14,470 bases of DNA from Spirochaetaceae bacterium (GTDB lineage Bacteria > Spirochaetota > Spirochaetia > Treponematales > Breznakiellaceae), in contig JAITJK010000250.1 in assembly GCA_031278935.1 (NCBI GenBank), positions 1 to 14,470 on the forward strand, in the 5' to 3' direction. The notes under the pieces are model-generated. The model was not told where the DNA came from and made no database searches. It was given only the letters and a program-made list of their open reading frames with translations. The translations under genes were made by a program, and so were the position numbers. This document shows positions 1 through 5,786 of the stretch, one piece after another (position 1 is the stretch's first letter; the number at the start of each line of letters is the position of its first letter).

Positions 1-138
1 CGGGGGCTTCTCCGGGGGGATGGCTGAGGCCTCGGTGTGAGGGACCGCCCGTTCCGCCGTTCCCGATCCGGGACCGGTAACGCAGGAAACGCTTAAAAGA
101 GCTATAAGGATACTGAAAAACCATATACGATACTGCAT
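1..138 (-). CDS. Lipoprotein, N-terminal part only (runs off left edge)
   Basis: An open minus-strand frame starts at ATG 138-136 and stays open to base 1 (46 codons). It begins MQYRIWFFSILIALLSVSC: a short positively charged start, a hydrophobic stretch, then the lipobox LSVSC with the cysteine at residue 19. This is a textbook type II (lipoprotein) signal peptide. After the cysteine comes a flexible Gly/Ser/Pro/Ala-rich tether (VTGPGSGTAER and onward), as usual for exported lipoproteins. The body of the protein lies outside the window, so its function cannot be named. No strong Shine-Dalgarno is visible before this ATG, and it is the only in-frame ATG placed correctly for the signal. The gene is divergent from flaB. 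The signal peptide is clear. That the gene is intact beyond the window is assumed. Confidence 0.72.
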   Translation of the reverse strand, partial: MQYRIWFFSILIALLSVSCVTGPGSGTAERAVPHTEASAIPPEKPP

Positions 139-187
139 AGGTTTATATCGGCTTAATTGGTGGACTTGTATATTTTTCTATTTTTTC

Positions 188-215
188 TAAAGCCTTTTTT
201 ATCCCTATCCGATAT
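188..215 (+). promoter_or_regulatory. Candidate sigma-28 (FliA) promoter for flaB
   Basis: TAAAG at 188-192 is followed, 16 nt after the TAAA, by TCCGATAT at 208-215. The classical flagellar sigma-28 promoter is TAAA-N15-GCCGATAA, so both boxes match well (TAAA exact, CCGATA exact) with a spacer one base longer. It points toward flaB and would give a leader of about 200 nt. Sigma-28 control of flagellin genes is well established in bacteria generally and for some treponemal flaB genes. TATAAT also occurs at 213-218 but has no matching -35 box. This is a pattern match only, with no start-site data. Confidence 0.5.
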
Positions 216-428
216 AATAAGGGAATAGCCTAAACCATGTGATGTTGGGCCCTTTTATGGTGGGGGAGATTCAGTTGCCTTTATGCTTCTTTGATTAAGA
301 AGGTTGAAGGTTTTAAACATACTTTTTTGTTTCGAACAATAATGCAGACGGCATGGATGCCGGGGCGTGGAACATTCTAAAACGTTTTTGAGAAGACTAA
401 AGCGCTAAAAAAGCCAAAGGAGTGACGC
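216..428 (+). promoter_or_regulatory. Long flaB leader with hairpin and palindrome
   Basis: No gene is seen between the divergent lipoprotein start and flaB. Within the presumed flaB leader there is a perfect 6-bp hairpin with a 5-nt loop (CTTCTT at 286-291, AAGAAG at 297-302). There is also a 14-bp palindrome, CGGCAT-GG-ATGCCG, at 349-362. AAAGGAG at 416-422 is a strong ribosome-binding site 6 nt before the flaB ATG. If the promoter at 188-215 is right, both elements are in the untranslated RNA and could affect stability or translation. CsrA-type control of flagellin translation is known in spirochaetes, but I cannot show it here. Confidence 0.35.
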
Positions 429-1289
429 ATGATCATTAATCATAACATAAGTGCCATGTTTGCCGACAGGTCTCTTAAGTCCACCCAGACAACGCTTGAA
501 AAGAACATTGAGAAATTGTCGAGCGGTTTGCGGATCAACCGTTCTGGGGACGATCCGTCGGGACTTGCGGTTTCCGAAAAACTGAGGAGTCAGATTCGGG
601 GCTTAAATATGGCCTCCGCCAATGCTCACAATGGGATTTCGTTTATCCAGACGACTGAAGGGTATCTACAGGAGACCCAGGATATTCTCCAGCGCCTGCG
701 GGAGCTGGCCGTGCAGTCTTCCAACGGGATTTACACCGAAGAAGACCGGACCTACATCCAAATCGAAGTATCCGCCCTGATCGACGAATTGGATAGGGTT
801 GCTTCCCACGCCCAATTCAACGGGATGAACCTGCTTACCGGCCGTTTTGCCCGGCAGGGGGGTGAAAACGTAGTTACCGCTTCCTTGTGGCTCCACATTG
901 GGGCGAACATGGATCAGCGGGAACAAGTGTTTATCAGTACCATGACCGCCAAATCCTTGGGAGTGCGGAATGTGGGAGACGAGACCTTGTTAAGCTTGGG
1001 GGATCCGGATACTGCCAATCGGGCCTTGGGAACCTTGGACGAAGCCTTGAAACGGGTGAGTAAGCAGCGGGCGGACCTAGGCGCTTATCAGAACCGCTTA
1101 GAACAGGCCATTCGGGGCATTGATATCGGGGCGGAAAATCTGCAAGCCTCTGAATCCCGGATTCGGGACGCCAATATGGCCAATGAAATGGTTGCCTTTA
1201 CGAAGAATCAAATCCTTAGCCAGGCTGGTACGGCTATGTTGGCCCAAGCCAATCAGCGCAGTCAGGGTATTCTCCAACTGTTACAGTAG
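429..1289 (+). CDS. flaB: FlaB periplasmic flagellar filament core flagellin
   Basis: This is the core subunit of the spirochaete periplasmic flagellar filament. The 286-residue protein matches the usual FlaB length (about 285) and consists almost entirely of the D0/D1 helices, with no variable D2/D3 outer domain. The N-terminus (MIINHNISAMFADRSL, then LSSGLRINRSGDDPSG) and C-terminus (SRIRDANMANEMV, ending QRSQGILQLLQ) are classic flagellin coiled-coil segments. A D1 helix near residues 85-95 contains LQRLRELAVQSSNG, the conserved region that in other flagellins contacts TLR5 and carries O-glycans in treponemes. There is no signal peptide, as expected for export through the flagellar type III apparatus. 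The start is fixed by AAAGGAG 6 nt upstream. It appears monocistronic, with a sigma-28-like promoter upstream and a strong terminator immediately downstream. Confidence 0.97.
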   Translation: MIINHNISAMFADRSLKSTQTTLEKNIEKLSSGLRINRSGDDPSGLAVSEKLRSQIRGLNMASANAHNGISFIQTTEGYLQETQDILQRLRELAVQSSNGIYTEEDRTYIQIEVSALIDELDRVASHAQFNGMNLLTGRFARQGGENVVTASLWLHIGANMDQREQVFISTMTAKSLGVRNVGDETLLSLGDPDTANRALGTLDEALKRVSKQRADLGAYQNRLEQAIRGIDIGAENLQASESRIRDANMANEMVAFTKNQILSQAGTAMLAQANQRSQGILQLLQ

Positions 1290-1310
1290 ATTCGGGGATA
1301 AGCCCACTAA

Positions 1311-1344
1311 AGAGGCACTCCTCCAGTGGAGGGGTGCTTTTTTT
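1311..1344 (+). terminator. Strong intrinsic terminator of flaB
   Basis: A 10-bp stem (1315-1324 with 1328-1337, one G-U pair) closed by the triloop AGT is followed directly by seven T residues (1338-1344). It lies 21 nt after the flaB stop and isolates flaB from the next gene, as expected for a very abundant transcript. Confidence 0.93.
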
Positions 1345-1364
1345 ATCTGCGGGCTATGATTTGG

Positions 1365-1427
1365 TTGTAACTCCTCCGTATATCTGATAGACTCTGAACG
1401 ATGTTTCAAGATTGGGAATTTTGAAAC
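1365..1427 (+). promoter_or_regulatory. Possible promoter plus inverted repeat before the CBM9-like gene
   Basis: TTGTAA (1365-1370) and TAGACT (1388-1393), 17 nt apart, form a weak sigma-70-like promoter. Just downstream is a perfect 7-bp inverted repeat, GTTTCAA (1403-1409) and TTGAAAC (1421-1427), separated by 11 nt. If the promoter is used, the repeat would overlap the transcript start, as an operator or a leader hairpin. The repeat is seen directly; the promoter is a weak match. Confidence 0.35.
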
Positions 1428-1455
1428 GCATCCTATGTATCGGAGGAACGACAAC

Positions 1456-2178
1456 ATGGTAAAGAAATGGGTATTAGCTCTGGGGCTAATTGGTATGGTA
1501 GGAGCGGTTTTTGCCGGAACCTATGATGTGGTTAATCGTGAAGATGCGGTGTTCGTGCTTGACGGCGTTGCGGATGAACGGGTATGGGAACGTGTGCCGG
1601 CCATCGGTAATTTTGTGTTGCCTTGGGAAGAAGAGGTGGCTCCCGCGACGGTATTCAAGGCCTATCATGATGCGGATAACTTCTACTTCTCCTTTGTTCT
1701 CGAAGATGAGGATATCCTCTCTGCGGAAGACCTAGAGGATGAAGACGGGGTGGACGCCCTAGACGGGGTGCAGTTGCTTTTTGCGGCCCATCCCATAGAT
1801 CGCCCGGTGGAAGGCGCCTTGCCTCCCTATTATGTGGTTTCCATTGACGCATTGGGGCATGTGCATGATTATTCGGCGGTCTATTATCTTCGGGATCAGG
1901 ATAATGAGTGGGCATTTACGGACCAACAAGTCAAAGGCAGAATTTATGATGGACGCTATTCCGTAGAGGGTGTTATTCCCCTGGAATCCTTTCGGGAACT
2001 GGGCTTGCTCTCCGAGGATAACGAAACCTCGTTGCTGGTAGGTCTGTTCCGCCGTGATTGGAGCACCGATGGCGAAGCGCCCCGATGGATTTCATGGATT
2101 GACGATCTTGCTTCGGTAACCGAAACTCCGGATGTACATCTGGCTGTATCCTTTGGCCGTTTCAGACTAGCTCCCTAA
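1456..2178 (+). CDS. Secreted CBM9-like (carbohydrate-binding fold) protein
   Basis: The predicted 240-residue protein has an N-terminal signal peptide (MVKKWVLALGLIGMVGAVFAG, cleavage probably after VFA) and should be exported. The mature part resembles the CBM9/DOMON-like beta-sandwich family: an early LDGVADERVW motif (typical 'DG..de..W'), then AYHDADNFYFSFVLEDED, a DGVQLLFAA strand, the YSVEGVIPLESF segment and a final HLAVSFGRFRL. Family members bind sugars or haem and often sit on extracellular glycosidases; here no catalytic domain is attached. I chose ATG 1456 rather than the in-frame ATG at 1435 because GGAGG (1442-1446) lies 9 nt before 1456 and the signal peptide begins there. The region around residues 82-102 is very acidic. 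It has its own presumptive promoter after the flaB terminator. Its ligand is unknown. Confidence 0.75.
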   Translation: MVKKWVLALGLIGMVGAVFAGTYDVVNREDAVFVLDGVADERVWERVPAIGNFVLPWEEEVAPATVFKAYHDADNFYFSFVLEDEDILSAEDLEDEDGVDALDGVQLLFAAHPIDRPVEGALPPYYVVSIDALGHVHDYSAVYYLRDQDNEWAFTDQQVKGRIYDGRYSVEGVIPLESFRELGLLSEDNETSLLVGLFRRDWSTDGEAPRWISWIDDLASVTETPDVHLAVSFGRFRLAP

Positions 2179-2197
2179 CACCTGCGGTGGTGGGCGT

Positions 2198-2279
2198 AGC
2201 AGGGACCCTTAGGATAGAGGTCTGCATCATCCGGCATCGAGCCGCCCGTGTTAAAAGAGAGGTTCCTAGGGGTCCAGCT
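2198..2279. other. Long inverted repeat / possible structured RNA
   Basis: GGACCCTTAGGA (2203-2214) pairs with TCCTAGGGGTCC (2264-2275): 12 bp with a single G-U. A further 3 bp (2198-2200 with 2277-2279) extend it across a small internal loop. The enclosed ~49 nt contains a small CGGC/GCCG hairpin (2232-2235, 2241-2244). It lies just after the CBM9-like gene and about 160 nt before the seven-gene run. There is no T-tract, so it is not a normal terminator. It could be a leader RNA structure or a decayed repeat element. I do not recognise it as a known riboswitch. Confidence 0.45.
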
Positions 2280-2282
2280 GTT

Positions 2283-2350
2283 ATTGTGAGGAGTGTAGCG
2301 ACGAAGTAATCCAGACGAGTATCTACTGCACTGGATTATTTCGTAGTCGC
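2283..2350. repeat. Imperfect palindromic dispersed-type repeat
   Basis: The arms GCGACGAAGTAATCCAG (2298-2314) and CTGGATTATTTCGTAGTCGC (2331-2350) are inverted copies differing by a 3-nt insertion and one substitution, around a 16-nt centre. The left arm extends outward as ATTGTGAGGAGTGTA (2283-2297). It closely resembles a palindromic repeat seen in many unrelated bacterial genomes, whose half-site runs from about TCATTGCGAGGAGC to GCGACGAAGCAATCC. The outer part of the right arm has diverged, so this looks like an old, decaying copy. The identification with that repeat family is from memory. Confidence 0.6.
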
Positions 2351-2435
2351 AAGTGAGGTGTGCCTTGCTCGTTAAGGGCATTAAGGCCTCTGATGGGCTA
2401 TTGGCAGGGGTTAAGAATGCCGATATTGGTAAGGT

Positions 2436-3989
2436 ATGAATGCCCTGGCAGTATTATATGGGGGTGGCCTTACTGAAGCGGCCTATGAGCCGGTCTTTTC
2501 TGGAAAAAGTGCCTTGGCCCTTGCGTTGGAACAGGCGGCTGCGTTCCCGGATACTCGTAAAGTCCTTCTCTTAACCCAAAGTACGCCTATCCGCCACGCT
2601 GGTGGTCTTCAGGGCGTTGAACTAGTAGTGGCCGGACAATGGACCAAGCAGCGCGTTCTGAACACCCTGGCCAGGGAAGCGGAGGGGTTTGATTGCACCT
2701 ATTTTGCCTGGGCGGATTGTCCTTTTTTGGATACCGAGCTTGCCAAGGTCCTGGCGGAACGGCATCTACAGTATGCGGCGGAATATTCCTATGCCGACGG
2801 TTGGCCCTACGGACTTGCCCCGGAACTGCTCGCCCCTGGTGTAGGGGGGATTCTTGCAAAAATCCTGGGGGATGCCGACGGCCCAGTAGAGCGGGATATT
2901 CTGTTTTCGGTCATACAAAAAGATATCAATGCCTTTGATATTGAAACGGTCCTTTCTCCGGTGGATCTCCGGGGTCATCGCCTAAGCCTTACCGCAGATT
3001 CCAAGCGAAACCTCCTCCTTTTGACCCGGTTTATGGAAGCGGGTTTTTCTAAGGCCCAAGACGTGGAGGTCTTGATTAGGGAAAAACCGGAACTCCTTAG
3101 GACCCTTCCTAATTTTTTTCATATTCAAGCCGCCGGACCTTGTCCTCAGCGCTGTATCCTCTGTCCGTATCCGGGATTTCAGGGCGCGGAGGAGCTTACC
3201 CAAAGAACCGATTTCCTCGATAGCGAGCGGTTTGAAGCACTTTTGGGTCGTATTGTCGCCTTTGCCGGAGATGGAGTGATCGATCTTTCCCTTTGGGGGG
3301 AACTCAGCCTACACCCGGAAAAGCTGGAGCTTATTCGCCGGGTTCTTGCGCGGCCTGAATTATCCCTGATTATCGAAACCTCTGGGCTGGGCTGGAAACC
3401 TGATGAGTTGGAGCGCCTTGCGGTGGAAGCTCAAGAAGCCCTACCCCGGCGCAACGGTATGGCTCCGGTTTCCTGGATCCTTGCCTTGGATGCCCAGGAT
3501 CCGGCACGGTACCGGGAAATTCGGGGAAACGGGTATGCCGAGGCCTTGGCCACGACCCAAACCCTCACCCGCCTGTTTCCCCAGGACGCCTATGTGCAAG
3601 CCGTCCGGGTCAAAGGCTTTGAAGATGACATTGAACAATTTTATCGCTTCTGGAAAGAAGCCGGGGCTCGTATCATTATTCAAAAATACGATCATTTTTG
3701 CGGAGTTCTGCCTGCTTTGGGGGCGGCGGATCTCTCTCCGGTAAAACGTCAGCCCTGTTGGCACCTCCTGCGGGATATGGTGATCCTACTTAATGGCACC
3801 GTTCCCTGTTGCCGGGAAGATCTCGCGGCCCTCACCGGGACGCCGGGGAAAGGACTCTGGGGCAATGTTTTTTCGGACCCCTTGGAAACCATCTGGTCCC
3901 GGGGCGGGATCCTCTATGAAGAACAGTGTATACCGGCTTACACGGGAATATGCGCGGGGTGTGATGAATACTATACCTACAACTTTTAA
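2436..3989 (+). CDS. Spiro-SPASM protein: SpsF-like N-domain + radical SAM + SPASM
   Basis: This 517-residue protein has three parts. Residues 1-205 look like a nucleotidyltransferase of the SpsF/CMP-sugar-synthetase type (WADCPFL at 92-98; C-terminal HRLSLTADSKRN at 181-192), but without the RxxSxRLPGK nucleotide-binding signature. Residues ~225-430 are a radical SAM domain with the 4Fe-4S motif CPQRCILC (C236, C240, C243). Residues ~440-517 are a SPASM domain with cysteines at 441, 458, 459, 498, 506 and 509 for auxiliary iron-sulfur clusters. The architecture matches the spirochaete-restricted family known as spiro-SPASM. Substrate and reaction are unknown. The start is forced, since an in-frame TAA directly precedes ATG 2436; the ribosome-binding site is poor. 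It opens the seven-gene run and overlaps the next gene by 26 nt, implying coupled translation. Confidence 0.88.
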   Translation: MNALAVLYGGGLTEAAYEPVFSGKSALALALEQAAAFPDTRKVLLLTQSTPIRHAGGLQGVELVVAGQWTKQRVLNTLAREAEGFDCTYFAWADCPFLDTELAKVLAERHLQYAAEYSYADGWPYGLAPELLAPGVGGILAKILGDADGPVERDILFSVIQKDINAFDIETVLSPVDLRGHRLSLTADSKRNLLLLTRFMEAGFSKAQDVEVLIREKPELLRTLPNFFHIQAAGPCPQRCILCPYPGFQGAEELTQRTDFLDSERFEALLGRIVAFAGDGVIDLSLWGELSLHPEKLELIRRVLARPELSLIIETSGLGWKPDELERLAVEAQEALPRRNGMAPVSWILALDAQDPARYREIRGNGYAEALATTQTLTRLFPQDAYVQAVRVKGFEDDIEQFYRFWKEAGARIIIQKYDHFCGVLPALGAADLSPVKRQPCWHLLRDMVILLNGTVPCCREDLAALTGTPGKGLWGNVFSDPLETIWSRGGILYEEQCIPAYTGICAGCDEYYTYNF

Positions 3990-5088
3990 TGATTCCTTGC
4001 CTTCATATACTGCCGTGGGGGGAGTTGAACGGAGAGCCTCTACGGGGCTTTCTGCAGTGTTGTTGGGCAGAGGCGGAGGCCGGTATCCCCGGCGTACCCG
4101 TTTTCAGGAACTGGAAAAGATTGGGTTTGATTATATCATCTCCATGGAAGGCCCACAGGAACGGTACGATGTGGAAGAACTTTCAGGACTTTTTCCCCAG
4201 GTCCGGTTTATTTTGTTAAAGGAAGCGGTCAGTATTGGGGAACAGATCAATCTGGCTGCGTCGGAACTCTCAAGCCCGCTTTTTTTTGTCTTACGCAACG
4301 ATCTGCGGATCCTCCATAGCGGTGGAGCTTCCCGAATGGAGGAGCGGCTGCGGCTGGGCAAAGAAGAACGGTACAAGGGAGAAGGGCAAAAAAGCCAGTA
4401 TAAACGCCTTTGCACCGTTCCGTTGATTCAGAATTCCCATTTTGAAACCTTGCCCACCCTCATCGCGCCTGCGGTGTTTCGTTCTACGGTGAAACCGCTC
4501 TTCTTTACCCCGATCAAAGAAGGGCAACCTGCTTTGTATCCCTTCGACGGCGTGGGTATCTATGACCGGACCCGGTTTATCCGTCTGGGGGGCTTTGACA
4601 GTACCTTGAAAAGCACCCACTGGCAGCTCATGGATTTCGGATTCCGGGCCTATCTCTGGGGAGAACAGATCGGCGCTACCCAGCTTATCCGTCTTTCCTA
4701 TGACGGTGAAACCCCGCCTGAGGATAGTACAGCCGATGAAAGTTACCGGCGTTTTTATCTCAAGAATTTGGCGCCGGTTTTCCGTGGGGATTCGGCTTCA
4801 ATTCCGCTCCGGTGTTTCCCACGGTATTTTTGGCGCAGCGGCAAAACCCTTCTCGCAGCGTGGCATGATTTTTCCCAGGGACGGCGCTGGGTAAAGACGA
4901 ACTGTTACCGATTCCGTAGTGACGCCCGAGCCATAACTGAGCTGTGGGAAGACATGGGCGAACTATCGGAGGATCATACCCGGATACTGGAAGAAGGAAA
5001 AACGGAAATTACGGGTATGGAAATGCTTAGGTTTGAACCGCCGAAACGTGAACCGGAACGCACGGAAGGTTCAAGGTCCGAGGAATGA
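3964..5088 (+). CDS. Glycosyltransferase family 2-like protein
   Basis: A 374-residue soluble protein with features of a GT-A (family 2-like) glycosyltransferase. FDYIISMEGPQERYDVEEL (55-73) resembles the first beta-alpha unit. SSPLFFVLRNDLRIL (103-117) occupies the place of the strand ending in the metal-binding DxD, here RND. GGFDSTLKSTHWQLMDFGFR (209-228) matches the 'GGFd...D..lR' motif near the catalytic end of GT2 enzymes, although the usual ED pair is reduced to MD. The C-terminus is highly charged. ATG 3964 overlaps the end of the radical-SAM gene by 26 nt; TTG 3997 and GTG 4015 are alternative starts. The frame opens further upstream to 3793, but that part lies inside the radical-SAM gene. 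The gene ends in an ATGA overlap with spsF. Family placement is moderately sure; donor and acceptor are unknown. Confidence 0.65.
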   Translation: MNTIPTTFNDSLPSYTAVGGVERRASTGLSAVLLGRGGGRYPRRTRFQELEKIGFDYIISMEGPQERYDVEELSGLFPQVRFILLKEAVSIGEQINLAASELSSPLFFVLRNDLRILHSGGASRMEERLRLGKEERYKGEGQKSQYKRLCTVPLIQNSHFETLPTLIAPAVFRSTVKPLFFTPIKEGQPALYPFDGVGIYDRTRFIRLGGFDSTLKSTHWQLMDFGFRAYLWGEQIGATQLIRLSYDGETPPEDSTADESYRRFYLKNLAPVFRGDSASIPLRCFPRYFWRSGKTLLAAWHDFSQGRRWVKTNCYRFRSDARAITELWEDMGELSEDHTRILEEGKTEITGMEMLRFEPPKREPERTEGSRSEE

Positions 5089-5786
5089 TGACCGCAGTGG
5101 TACTACAGGCGCGGCTTGATTCGAGTCGCCTTCCGGGCAAAGCCCTCATACCCCTGGGAGGGAAGCCCCTGGTCCTACGGGTTATGGAGGCCCTCAAAGG
5201 GATCGCCTCGGATCGGTATGTGCTTGCCTGCCCTGAGGACTGTATGAGTACCTTTGGCCCTTGGGCGGAACAGGCCGATTTTGACCTGATAGCGGGATCC
5301 AAGGAAGACGTGCTGGGCCGATATTGTGCCGCAATACGCCGTTTCGGTATAGATCGGGTGATCCGGGCTACCGGGGACAATCCCTTTGTGTTTGTGGATG
5401 CGGCGAACACCCTCAATCAGGAAGCGGTGAGCCTCAAGGCGGATTATGCCGGTTATAGTGGACTACCCTATGGAGCAGGGGTGGAATCCGTGGCCGCCGA
5501 AGCCCTGCTCCGGGCCGAGCGGGACGCTTCCCTCCCGGCTGAACGGGAACACGTGTGTCCCTACCTATATACCCATCCTGAGCGGTTTCGGTTGCACCGG
5601 CCTTTGGCTCCCCTGGCATGGCAGGAGCCCTCCCTGCGGATAAGCCTAGATACCCCGGAAGATTACCAGCGAGCGGAGGTCTTGTTCGAGGCCCTGGGTA
5701 CGTCGGGCCCTGGGCGTTTTGAGGGAGTCGCGGTCATCGCGGCATACCACAAAAGCTGCGAGTCCTTAGCGGGTGTGCTGCCATGA
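5085..5786 (+). CDS. spsF: SpsF-type cytidylyltransferase (CMP-sugar synthetase family)
   Basis: The 233-residue protein is a complete SpsF/acylneuraminate-cytidylyltransferase-like enzyme, expected to activate a sugar acid or related sugar with a nucleotide in the cytoplasm. The N-terminal nucleotide-binding signature is intact (AVVLQARLDSSRLPGKAL, residues 4-21). It is followed by GSKEDVLGRY (71-80), ATGDNPFV with the metal-binding aspartate (95-102), the YGAGVESV substrate loop (129-136) and the C-terminal RISLDTPEDY (185-194). It starts within the stop of the previous gene (ATGA at 5085-5088); a second ATG at 5088 is better spaced from GAGGA 5080-5084. It ends in another ATGA overlap with the next gene. 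Spirochaete homologues are usually called spore coat polysaccharide protein F, although these bacteria do not sporulate. The exact sugar is not predictable. Confidence 0.88.
   Translation: MMTAVVLQARLDSSRLPGKALIPLGGKPLVLRVMEALKGIASDRYVLACPEDCMSTFGPWAEQADFDLIAGSKEDVLGRYCAAIRRFGIDRVIRATGDNPFVFVDAANTLNQEAVSLKADYAGYSGLPYGAGVESVAAEALLRAERDASLPAEREHVCPYLYTHPERFRLHRPLAPLAWQEPSLRISLDTPEDYQRAEVLFEALGTSGPGRFEGVAVIAAYHKSCESLAGVLP

Noticed and set aside
1..80. Possible plus-strand gene tail (frames stopping at 27, 40 and 80)
   Set aside because: The minus-strand frame over the same bases has a convincing lipoprotein signal peptide; the plus frames show nothing recognisable.
213..218. TATAAT as a sigma-70 -10 box for flaB
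   Set aside because: No -35-like hexamer lies 16-18 nt upstream; the overlapping sigma-28-like pattern explains the site better.
314..338. Second sigma-28-like match (TAAA then TTCGAACA) nearer flaB
   Set aside because: The -10 box matches only about five of eight positions with a short spacer; the site at 188-215 is clearly better, though this one cannot be fully excluded.
2283..2350. CRISPR-like or insertion-sequence interpretation of the palindromic repeat
   Set aside because: There is only one copy of the unit, no spacer array, no transposase frame and no target-site duplication that I can see.
2175..2381. 68-codon minus-strand frame covering the 2179-2435 gap
   Set aside because: It reads through both inverted repeats, has no ribosome-binding site and shows no protein-like pattern.
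3793..3963. N-terminal extension of the glycosyltransferase-like frame upstream of ATG 3964
   Set aside because: It lies wholly inside the SPASM region of the preceding gene, where the other frame encodes conserved cysteines; the extension is Arg/Pro/Gly-rich shadow sequence.
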